Shown one piece after another: positions 56,126-64,000 of a DNA stretch of 64,000 nt. The DNA is from Chrysomallon squamiferum (Eukaryota > Mollusca > Gastropoda > Neomphalida > Peltospiridae), in assembly GCA_012295275.1 (NCBI GenBank), contig CM022665.1, positions 21,524,650-21,588,649 on the forward strand, in the 5' to 3' direction. Position 1 is the stretch's first letter. Each line of letters starts with the position of its first letter. The notes below the pieces were generated by a model, which ran no database searches, was not told the DNA's origin, and saw only the letters and a list, made by a program, of their open reading frames with translations. Position numbers and translations under genes: made by a program.

Positions 56126-56556
56126 GTTATTATTATTATTCTGTTTAATTGGTTTAGTTTACTTTTCATTACTGATTCTCAGTTATTTGTGTTTGGATAT
56201 AAAAATATTCTCTAAAGATTTTAATATTATTTTTTTTTTTGTTAATGTCTCAAACAAACTCTCAGTTATAACTGTAGGTGTACACACCTCTTTAGTAAGA
56301 ATAGGCGGGAAAGCCATGCCATCATGTGACCGACCAACGCGGACCCTGGTGGAGATGATGTATTTTCCTTCAGGATCGAGATCCTCCAATTTCAGTTTGT
56401 CGACGTCGCCGAAGTCGCACTGGGGGTGTTTGATTGGCTTGTTCTCTGGGATCTTGTGGTAGTCTTTGATGACAGCGTCAAAGACGTCGGAGAACGTCGA
56501 GTATGCCTCCGGGTCGCAGGCGTAAATGCCAACGCCGCTGTCTAGATTTTCAACTC
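44151..56556 (-). CDS. Two-domain (contiguous) arginine kinase, N-terminal exon(s) missing from window
   Basis: This phosphagen kinase transfers phosphate between ATP and L-arginine to buffer energy in muscle and other tissues. Visible exons join in frame: 56556-56288, 54506-54358, 51182-51017, 50021-49841, 49505-49361 (domain 1), then 48411-48257, 47814-47546, 46883-46735, 46292-46127, 45154-44974, 44332-44151 (domain 2). They give 669 residues to a TAA. Both domains show DSGVGIY, the [18 protein letters not shown] arginines, WVNEEDHLR with the catalytic Glu, [14 protein letters not shown] with the reactive Cys, and [12 protein letters not shown] then SNKRRLG. HTES and the Cys make it arginine rather than creatine kinase. 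Domain 2 is complete (about 366 residues). Domain 1 lacks roughly its first 50-60 residues. Internal exon lengths (269, 149, 166, 181) are identical in both domains, proving gene duplication and fusion. Confidence 0.95.
44500..44973 (-). repeat. Tandem array (about 108-122 bp) containing copies of the AK exon donor
   Basis: GTAACGGAA-type donor copies occur at 44622, 44730 and 44852, with the true donor at 44973. Units also share TTAAATTACGTTTTAATAATG-like and CGTTTTCCTATTACA segments. This array fills most of the 641-base intron. Confidence 0.8.
44974..45154 (-). CDS. Arginine kinase domain 2, reactive-Cys exon
   Basis: Encodes [20 protein letters not shown] to YKLQARG. 181 bases, as in domain 1. 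Donor AGAG/GTAACC, near-copies of which are repeated downstream. Confidence 0.95.
45530..46100 (-). repeat. Tandem array, five ~115-bp units
   Basis: Units beginning ATTAAAGACATTTATGA at about 45537, 45650, 45762, 45873 and 45990, each with TAATTGTGAATATAG and ATATTTTAAGTGTTATGTAA segments. It lies just downstream of the AK donor at 46126. Confidence 0.85.
46127..46292 (-). CDS. Arginine kinase domain 2, catalytic Glu exon
   Basis: Encodes [20 protein letters not shown] to [20 protein letters not shown]. 166 bases, as in domain 1. Donor ACA/GTAAGT. Confidence 0.95.
46735..46883 (-). CDS. Arginine kinase domain 2, exon
   Basis: Encodes [20 protein letters not shown] to FLFNDHDR. 149 bases, as in domain 1. 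Donor GACCG/GTCAGT. Confidence 0.95.
46890..47290 (-). repeat. Short-period (about 12-18 bp) GAATCAATTGGT array abutting an AK acceptor
   Basis: GTGAATCAATTAGTGAATCA-like units repeat, with substitutions, from the acceptor at 46884 outward to about 47290. Confidence 0.75.
47546..47814 (-). CDS. Arginine kinase domain 2, exon
   Basis: Encodes [20 protein letters not shown] to [18 protein letters not shown]. Same length (269) and phases as 56288-56556. Confidence 0.95.
48257..48411 (-). CDS. Arginine kinase domain 2, first exon
   Basis: The first base completes the junction Trp; it then encodes [20 protein letters not shown] and the [11 protein letters not shown] and [10 protein letters not shown] segments typical of the AK N-terminal domain. 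No start Met precedes it, so it is internal to a fused protein. Confidence 0.93.
48482..48660 (+). repeat. Imperfect (AGT/AGC/AAT)n triplets in the interdomain intron
   Basis: Degenerate GTAGTAG mosaic. Similar ones are at 55020-55245 and 57535-57715; all occupy arginine kinase introns or upstream DNA. Confidence 0.85.
49018..49200 (+). repeat. (TTA)n and mixed triplets in the interdomain intron
   Basis: Pure TTA copies followed by TAG/TTA/GTT variants; no coding value. Confidence 0.9.
49361..49505 (-). CDS. Arginine kinase domain 1, last exon and domain junction
   Basis: Encodes [20 protein letters not shown] to FIKLEKELS and ends with TG of a Trp codon (CATG/GTAATA). It replaces what would be the C-terminus and stop of a single-domain enzyme. 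Confidence 0.93.
49586..49832 (+). repeat. (GT)n(GA)n ... (GA)n(CA)n inverted compound microsatellite
   Basis: About 38 GT dimers and a GA run, then a short unique spacer (49676-49696), another GA run and about 45 CA dimers. GT and CA arms are complementary. They occupy most of the 335-base intron between AK exons at 49505 and 49841. Confidence 0.92.
49841..50021 (-). CDS. Arginine kinase domain 1, reactive-Cys exon
   Basis: Encodes [20 protein letters not shown] onward to YHLQARG. Acceptor TTCAG, donor AGAG/GTAGGT. Confidence 0.95.
50022..51016 (-). other. Arginine kinase intron, no exon seen
   Basis: Contains a mirror-like (TTA)n/(AAT)n run at 50316-50395 and T/C-rich DNA at 50780-50930. 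No coding segment was recognised. Confidence 0.7.
51017..51182 (-). CDS. Arginine kinase domain 1, catalytic Glu exon
   Basis: Encodes [20 protein letters not shown] to [18 protein letters not shown]. Donor AAAG/GTCTGT, acceptor AACAG. Confidence 0.95.
51183..51960 (-). repeat. Nested tandem arrays starting at an AK acceptor
   Basis: Near the exon, GTTAATGTGAAGAAA-type units of about 22 bp echo the acceptor (TTCACATTAACAG). Further out, six units of about 90-190 bp share ACGACATTTCCTCAAACAGT and AGTTAATAGCAACTTCATGA, separated by variable A-rich linkers. Confidence 0.8.
52207..52361. mobile_element. hAT-type MITE (155 bp) with perfect 8-bp target duplication
   Basis: Ends CAGTCATGGGCAAAC and GTTGCCCATGCCTG are imperfect inverted repeats. 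GTCTAGAG is present exactly on both sides (52199-52206 and 52362-52369). The 8-bp duplication and CAG...CTG ends are hAT features. The interior has CGGCCCGCA-like GC-rich DNA unlike its surroundings and no coding capacity. Confidence 0.9.
53380..54335. repeat. Cluster of (CA)n, (GTAT)n, (GT)n and (AAT)n tracts
   Basis: CA at 53386-53432, GTAT mosaic to about 53660, GT/GCGT at 53898-53967, TGTATG mosaics to 54275, (AAT)n at 54287-54335 ending about 23 bases from the AK donor at 54357. No coding segment. Confidence 0.85.
54358..54506 (-). CDS. Arginine kinase domain 1, exon
   Basis: Encodes [20 protein letters not shown] to HFLFNDHDR. Acceptor CTGGCAG, donor GACAG/GTGATT; its acceptor starts a tandem array. 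Confidence 0.95.
54507..54830 (-). repeat. Four-unit tandem array (about 70-90 bp) containing near-copies of an AK acceptor
   Basis: Shared segments are ACAAGCCATGAATTTTATT and GATTAACATACACCGACAAC. The outermost unit repeats the acceptor and first exon bases almost exactly (minus strand TTCTGACAGCAAC against the true TTCTGGCAGCAAC). Confidence 0.8.
56288..56556 (-). CDS. Arginine kinase domain 1, first visible exon
   Basis: Encodes [20 protein letters not shown] through [15 protein letters not shown] to LTKE. Acceptor TTTCAG, donor GAG/GTGTG. The two-base start shows an upstream phase-1 exon must exist, equivalent to 48411-48257 in domain 2. Confidence 0.95.
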
Positions 56557-57400
56557 CTGAAATGTATTTTAAAAATTATAAAAACAGTCAAATGAATGAA
56601 ACAGAAGAGAATAGAACAGAATAAAAATAAAAATAAAAACAGAAATAAACGATAAAAAACAAAATAATAAGGCAAGAAAAAAAAATATTTTTAAGTTTTT
56701 AAAAACAAAACAAAAATAAAACAAAGCAATACATAAAAAAAGCACAAAAAACCACAGGATAATGTAAAATTACCCAAAAGACAAATAAAACAAATACGAT
56801 AAAAAGTAATAGCCGTACTCGTTTCTCTGGCGAATAATCTTAATAGGGTCAAGGACGTTTCAAACAAAACTGAACATTTAATTTCTACTGTAAACTTTTA
56901 TAAGAGACGTCAAATAAATAAATAAAAAGAAAGAAAGAAATACGAAAGAAAAATGTATATAATAAGAAAGTAAGTAAAGAAAATAAGTAAAGAAAGTAAG
57001 TAAATAAATAAGTAAATAAATAAGTAAGTAAACTTTTCTAAGTAATCGACAGATCTACAAATCAACTGTACATCAGCTTGCGTTTCATCGCAAAGTACAG
57101 CGCATGTTCATTCTTATATAAAGCAAACACAGATTTGTATTTATTCCAAACACCAGCAGACGAGATGGCAAATACTACACAGCAGGCAGCAGTCTCGCAA
57201 AACCCCCATCGTCCTTGGCACTTAAATTTATTTATATATTCATGACCCGTTAGTTCTCTGTTTTCTACACGATGTTAATAACACGTATTTTTCCGTACGC
57301 TGCTAACTTTGAAAACTATTCCCAGTCTAACATATGGCCTGGCAGTAATGAACGATGGAATGAATTATACAAATACCTCGTTTAAAGTACATCGGGAAGA

Positions 57401-57438
<38 letters not shown>

Positions 57439-60400
57439 ATATATTCTTGTTACTCTTACTAACATTATTATTATTATCATCATTACTACTACCATTATTA
57501 TTACTATTACTTCTACTACAGTTAATATTACAATAACAACAATAGTAGTAATAGAAGAGGTAGCAGTAGCAATAGCAATAGCAGTAGTAGCGGTAGTGAT
57601 AATAGCAACAGCTGCAGCAGTAGTAGTAGTAGTAGTAGTAGTAGTAATAGAATTGGTATTGATAGTAGCAGTAACAGTAGCAGCAGCAGTAGCAATAGAA
57701 ATAGTAGAAGTAGTAGCATCGGGTATAAGCTCTAATAATAATAATGAATTGACCAAAATCCACCAGCTTTCTAACAGACTGAAAACAGAATCCGTTGTAC
57801 ACCGTTATGATGTGAACAGACACAAAACAAATGTTTGAATTTTGATTCCAGATACAGGGGTTGTGGTGGTTTTTGTTTTCCGGGGACTTTCTTAGTATTC
57901 TGTTGTACATTTTGCTTGCAATTACTCTTATGTATTTAGGAACGCAAGTTTTATAGAACCGACCTGATCACTTTTACCACTAGGCAAGCAAGCAAGTATG
58001 CACAAATACCACTAATAATTGTCGCTGTTCTACTCTGATATAATAGATACACATGCTTTACAAAACTGTACAAGAGTTGGTATTTGAGAATGTACGTAAC
58101 CTGCCAAAGAGGCATGTAAGGATATCTGCGTGTATATTTGTGTATGTATGTGCATACATACATATATGTACGTGTGTGTACATAATTATATATATATATG
58201 TGTGTGTGTGTATTTGTAAATGTTTGTATACGTGTATATCTGTATGTACGTACGTACCTATGCATGTATGAGTAATATGTATGTGTAGGTAGCTAGGTAG
58301 GTAGGTAATTAGGTATGTGTGTATGTATGTATGAATAGATGTGTGTAGGTAGGTATGTATGTATGTATGTATGCATGAGTGTATGTATGTATATCTACGT
58401 ACTAGGTATGTATGTGTAATATGTATGTGTGGAGTTTGTACGCAATTAAGTATATATGTATGTCTTATGAATGTAAATGTATTCATACATATGTGCATTT
58501 GTGAATGTTTAGACACACATACACACACACACATACACAAAGTATATACAAAGTGTGTTTATGTGTATGACATGATCCTTATAATACAAATCACGTGTGT
58601 ATCAGTCAGAGTACTGCAACAAACGACATATTTCTTGTTGTTGCACTGCATGTTTTAAAAACACAACCTCATCTTTTCTGTCAGAGACTGCTGTGACACT
58701 GTCTCATTTATACAACAGAGCGACAACAAAGTGTCTCTCTCAATCGATAAACTATTCATTTTTTTTTATATATTTTTTTTTTTTCATTTCTCTTCTGACT
58801 GCCGTAACGGATTGCATTTGATACGCAGAAAATGAGGCGTCTGGAGATAAAATGAACTGTAGGACAGAATTAAGGCGTGATGACACATGTTAAAGCAAGC
58901 AGTGAATATCTGCAGTATTATTATTATTTTTATTTTTTTTATTTTTTATTTTTTTGATCATTTTATTTATTTATTTATTCATATATTTATTGATTTATAC
59001 ATTATTTATTTATTTACTTATTCATTTTTACGATTATTTGTTTGTTTATATATATTTACTTACTTATTCATGTTTATTTTATCTATTCATATATTTCTTT
59101 ATTTCTTACTTTATTTCTTCATTCATTCATATATTTATTTATTCAATTATTTCCTTGTTGTTTGATTGATTCATTGATTGATTTATTCGTTTATTTTTTA
59201 AACTAATAAATACATTAGACATTCTGACACCTGAACAGCTCAGTTGCAGCTCACTGGTATGACAAATAATCACTGGATCAGACCTAATCAGTGAAAATAT
59301 TGAAGTATATCCCAATTCAGCTACAGCTCTAAGACGAACGAATTATTAACAGTGGAATATGTATGTTCGTATTCAACGTGAAAACGTAAAATAAGTAAAA
59401 CACGGATAGGTAATATTAGACGTAATTTGACACAGAGCTTGTATTCATCCAGCTAATGTGCAATACGCAACGCACGGATACATAAGATTAGAGAGCTTGT
59501 TATCTAGGAGAAAAAAATATAATGATAAATAAAAATGATATCAAAGACTTTTTGCCAAGATCGATTTCAACAGCCGAAGAGGTTTTTTTTCGTGTCTTCG
59601 GTATCAGCTTACAAAATTATTGGATTACAAGATTACCAGATTACAAGATTATCACATTCTAATATATGTTGTTGAAAATGTGGCAGAGAAACGTCAAATA
59701 AGGAATTCGGTTCAATAATACAAGTCAGTGATTAGTTTTAATGAGGTGACTCTTTAGCAGAAACAGCAGTAATTAGTTTTTGTCGGTCAATACATGGATA
59801 TACATTTATATCTATTCATCTTCTTTTTTTTCATTTATTTTTTATTTTTTTTATTGTATATGTTGTTTGTTTTGTTTTGTTTTCTGTTGTTGTTAATTTC
59901 GCTCTATAAACTGAAATGAATGCATTACGATCTGGCTTCGTTGTATTGTAACACTGCTACTTTCAACACTGAATAGTTAAGTCAACGGAAAACTACTTTA
60001 GAAATGTGGTCGAACAATAATATGCTGCGGCAGTCGTAATGAGTATGTTTGGATGTAAAAAAGGAAGACGTAAATTGTACCTTACGGCCAACTACTTTCT
60101 TTTTAAAGTTCGTTTTAAAAGTCTAAAGATGAACAACCGTGAACTGGCTCACCGTGTTATCTCCTTGGCCGTCATTGGTTTTTACAAAACTGCAGATTTT
60201 AGCATGAGTGACCACACAGTGGAGAAGATTGTTAAGATAGAAATCCTCCGTTTTCCTCTGCTCTTTTAGTTATAATGGTTAGAAATGTCAGTGTAACAGA
60301 CTGACGTTTCTGTCTTAGTTCAGTCAGCGATTTGTTAACTCATTTATAACCGTTAGAATTACCATCACGTTTGTACGTTTTCATATTTTAAGTGGTTATA

Positions 60401-61670
60401 TATGTGTATGATGAATTCATTTCCGTATATTGATTGTTAACATACAGTACAGATTATAACACACATACACAAACACGTACATATGTACACATACATCCAC
60501 TTAAACACATGCATAGACACAGAGACATACACCGAAACACATATAGAAACAGACACAAATATACATACGCACACAAACACACAAATATACACAGAGGCAA
60601 ATACAGATACACAACATACAACCACACACACACACACTTCTCTACTTGAGACTTTCCTTTCTCATTAAGAGAAATTTACAACAGCCTTCGGCTCAATCAT
60701 TTCACTTAAAACTAGTCAAATACAGCGATGCCACAGCAAAAGTAAAATATTATATTAGCTGTAATTCAGTAGTTCCTGATTTAACTAAAATGGTAAATAA
60801 TCATTAAAAACTGTCAATTAAAACGGAGCTGTAACATAATCAGAAAGCAAACGGGCATTAATCCTATCATATACGTGTATAATCAGTTCAACCAAAAACA
60901 CAGATAACTTCATTCTGGCACTAATTCTAAACAGCTTTGAGGCAATTTCAGAGTTTGAAAACTACAAATTGAAGCGTAGCCATCATTTTCAGATGAATAA
61001 ATCTTTTTCACTGTTATGTTTATGCTGACGATACCAGTGTTTGCAACTCTGTATGGCTTGATGCCAAGAGTCTCAGGAGGAAAAAAAAATTGTAAAAACT
61101 TACTGAATATACAATCATTTTTTAACTCAACTTGAAAGAATGAGAAAAAAGATATAAACAAGATATAACGCACTGAATTTTGTACATTGTTATTATCAGT
61201 GACTGCCGTTATATATACAAGTACTAGTGTAATTTACCGTTATAAAAAAGTAATCTTAGAAAGTACATTTTAAAATGTGTGTACATAATTCGTGGATTAA
61301 GACTATAATTACCATTTTATACATTTACTAGTTCTTCAGCAGCAAATAACAAAATGCTTGCTGAAGAGAAATGCAAAAAACACGTACACTAACGCAACAT
61401 TTTATATATATATATTACGCCCATACATACAGACACACACACAAAGATACATATATACATACATACATTCATAAACACACACGCAAACGCAATTCCTTTA
61501 AAACAACAAGTATTACTTTCATTATAGACACACAAATATCATTACTAAACTCGCAGCGCGCTAGACATTATCAATAATATTTCATATTCACTGTTTGCTA
61601 CTCCTGCAGCGATTTAACCATCATATCCGTGTTTTTATCAGTATTTAGTCGCTGTATTCTTGCGATTCGA
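56557..61670. other. Upstream intron or 5' flank of arginine kinase, no gene recognised
   Basis: Contents: A-rich AAAT/AAGT runs (56600-57030), TTA and mixed triplets (57397-57720), (GTAT)n (58130-58560), ATTT low complexity (58915-59190), (CACA) tracts (60455-60640, 61415-61485). I searched by eye for the missing N-terminal AK exon and did not find it. Confidence 0.6.
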
Positions 61671-61674
61671 CAAT

Positions 61675-62010
61675 CAGGTCAGAATACAGTGGCAGTCCTT
61701 TTATGGATAGTTTACTGTAGAACGATGATACAAGACAGAAATTAGTGACAGTCCTCTTACGGATATTAAGCTATGGAACGGTGTTACAAGTCAGAATGCA
61801 GTGGCATTACTGTTATTTATATTAAACTTTGGAGCGATGTTACTATCAAGTCAGAATATAGTGGCGCTCCTTTTATGGATATTAAACTAAAGAACGATTT
61901 TATCATCACGTTACAATATAGTGGCAGTTTTCTTATGAATATAAAATCATGGAACGATTTTACCATCACTCACAGAATTTAGAATCATTCCTCTAAGGAC
62001 TATTAAATTG
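61675..62010 (+). repeat. 60-bp minisatellite, about 5.5 copies
   Basis: Unit TCAGAATATAGTGGCAGTCC then TTTTATGGATATTAAACTAT and GGAACGATTTTACCATCA. Because the unit is a multiple of three, it leaves an open frame (61773-61982) with a repeating peptide, which I do not count as a gene. Confidence 0.88.
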
Positions 62011-62288
62011 ATATTTGTATTGGACGGAAAACCGACAGAGATTATCATTCGCGGAGCTGTATGAATATTCATGACAGAGGTAACCATCTGGGACTTTGAC
62101 TGGGTGTGTTATTAAGCCGTGCAGAAAAACCACCTGTCTAACTAACTGGCAGTTTTGTCATTAATAGTTATGTACTTAACATATCGATGAGAAATTCAGA
62201 ACCAAAATGTCATAATTAGCTTTCTGTTTAACTACAACTGAATGACAGCATTTATCTTCTTTTTCTTCTACTCCTTCATTTTTTTAAT

Positions 62289-62319
<31 letters not shown>

Positions 62320-63420
62320 TATTATTATTATTGTTTTTTTGAGAGGCTAAAGTGAAAATGGACATTGCACATTTATATTTATAGCATGACTCACTCACAC
62401 AATTTGATATTCATTATCAGTTATTTTACTATATACTTCACTATGAGCGTGGTTTAATGTTTTAAAATGGAGCAGCATGGGGAACTGGAAAACAGCATTA
62501 TAGACACAAACTATTGCTAATAATTATGAATACAGAAGTTTAGTTGTTGTTGTTATTATTTTTTTTTTTTTTTTTTTTTTTTTAAGTATTTTGGAAATAT
62601 GAACAAAACACCGTTTCTTTCTTTCTTTCTTTCTTTTTTACAGTAAAGAGTAATAACCGTCACACCCAAGTGAAGAAATGAGATTATCATTAACAGCAAT
62701 CATTAATTTAAACTTTTGTCATATTACTGACATTAGCTGCGGCCTTCTCGACATCGACGACAGCAATAACGGACACGACAATAATTAATTAATACAATTA
62801 ATTAACCAGTCATCAATAACGGCTTTTACGTAAAGACTCTAGAGGAACGGGAGAGAAAAAGTCAAAAAAAAAAATATAAAAAAATCATTTTCTCGCGTAT
62901 CAACGAGATTTAAGTGATTTCTGAAATACCAGTTCCGGTTACACTGCGCAAGGAATGCTGTATCCGTTACAGCGCTACGAACGTCAAGAACAAAAAGAAA
63001 TGTGATAGAGTTTATTATCTGCTGTCTGTTGGAGTTAATGTGCTATTACATCAGTATAGGATTGTTGTTACGTTGCGAAAACAGTTGTTGCAAAGCCATA
63101 ACGCGACAAACAAAAAGCTATGTAAGTGATAAATATACAGATTGTGGATTAACTGAAATATTAAACACGATTAAAATCAGCGTACTTAACACAAATTTCT
63201 GTGCCGTTTTGTTTATCGATGCTGGTTATTAGTCACCGATTATTGAAGATTCGAATATTTTATTTTTCAGTAAAAAAAAAAATTAATACTACTTTTATTC
63301 AAACGGAACGAATATTAATAATAAAACGAAGTCATTTAAATATTTATCATTATACTTATAATGAACATTTTCTTTTTTGCTGTAAGTTATTGAAACCAGA
63401 AGTGTTTTGTATAATTTTAA
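62011..63420. other. AT-rich DNA with no recognised gene
   Basis: T-rich tracts at 62270-62340 and 62555-62640; otherwise unremarkable. Short open frames at 62914-63232 show no family motif. Confidence 0.6.
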
Positions 63421-63424
63421 GTAA

Positions 63425-63514
63425 CACACAGACACACACACACACAGACACACAGACACACAGACACACACACACTCACTCACTCACTCACTCGCTGTCT
63501 TACTCAGTCTGTCA

Positions 63515-63547
<33 letters not shown>

Positions 63548-63781
63548 CTCTCTCCCTCTCCCTCTTCCTCTATCCCCCCTCTCCCTCCGCGCTCCTTCTC
63601 CCTCTCCCTTTCCTATCTCCCTCTCCCTCCCTCTCTCCCCCTCTCTCCCCCTCTCTCCCCTCTCTCCCCTCTCTCCCTCTCTCCCCCCGTCTCTCCCCAT
63701 CTCTCCCTTTGTCTCTCTCTGTCTCTCTGTCTTTCTCTCTTTCAGTCTTTCTCTCTTTCAGTCTTTCTCTCTTTCAGTCTT

Positions 63782-63816
<35 letters not shown>

Positions 63817-63862
63817 TTCAGTCTTTGTCTCTCTTTCAGTCTTTGTCTCTCTCAGTCTCTCT

Positions 63863-63932
<70 letters not shown>
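63425..63932 (+). repeat. (ACAC)n, (TCTG)n and long (TC)n pyrimidine tract
   Basis: CACA/CAGA, CTCA, CTGT, CCTCTCC and finally pure CT dimers in sequence: about 500 bases of strand-asymmetric pyrimidines. The long Ser-Leu-Pro frame over it is an artefact. Confidence 0.93.
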
Positions 63933-63934
<2 letters not shown>

Positions 63935-64000
63935 CAGACAGTGGGCAGAAAGAGAAGAAAAATAAAACATTCTTACACACTATAAAGTATTTTTCAACGC

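Noticed and set aside
44151-56556. Two separate tandem arginine kinase genes
   Set aside because: Domain 1 has no stop; its last exon ends in a split Trp codon that joins perfectly to the first exon of domain 2, which has no start codon.
60910-61173. 87-residue minus-strand frame upstream of arginine kinase
   Set aside because: It does not resemble the missing AK N-terminal exon and I know no family with its motifs; an unrecognised fragment cannot be excluded.
63201-63965. 254-residue plus-strand Ser-Leu-Pro frame
   Set aside because: Its length comes from the (TC)n pyrimidine tract; the short unique start matches no family.

Overview
This is AT-rich, microsatellite-dense animal DNA. Its genes are intron-rich, their exons are short, and most introns run from a few hundred bases to several kilobases. 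A contiguous two-domain arginine kinase, a tyrosine hydroxylase and a BIR-type IAP, together with many (CA)n, (CATA)n, (ATT)n and (GA)n tracts, suggest a lophotrochozoan, most probably a mollusc. That placement is an inference from gene content, not a proof. All three recognisable genes are on the minus strand.

Layout. 84-579: an exon of an inhibitor-of-apoptosis gene with one whole BIR domain and the start of a second; the gene runs off the left edge. 0.7-5.6 kb: a decayed tandem array that repeatedly carries small exon-like segments. 6.2-12.1 kb: a second array of about five diverged units of roughly 1.4 kb, full or partial. 12.1-15.1 kb: AT-rich DNA and microsatellites. 15384-34940: a complete tyrosine hydroxylase gene (TH) in 11 exons; I could join every exon in frame to 508 codons plus stop, and a candidate TATA box lies near 35.27 kb. 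Its introns hold a deleted Tigger/pogo-like DNA transposon, a tRNA-derived SINE, a 36-bp minisatellite and very long (CA)n tracts. 35.3-44.1 kb: intergenic, with a second SINE copy and several short tandem arrays. 44151-56556: a two-domain arginine kinase in 11 visible exons; the first exon or exons, encoding the N-terminus of domain 1, are not found and are probably beyond 64 kb. 56.6-64 kb: its upstream intron or flank, with simple repeats and a 60-bp minisatellite.

The genes have separate roles. TH makes L-DOPA from tyrosine for dopamine. Arginine kinase buffers ATP through phosphoarginine. The IAP regulates apoptosis or innate immunity. I see no operon-like linkage.

The most unusual pattern is in the introns. 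Several introns of both genes contain tandem arrays that start at, and appear to be built from, the gene's own splice site. Examples are a TH acceptor at 20863, arginine kinase acceptors at 54507, 51183 and 46884, and an arginine kinase donor at 44973. These arrays leave near-copies of real splice sites inside the intron. The 0.9-5.5 kb region looks like the same process acting on whole small exons.
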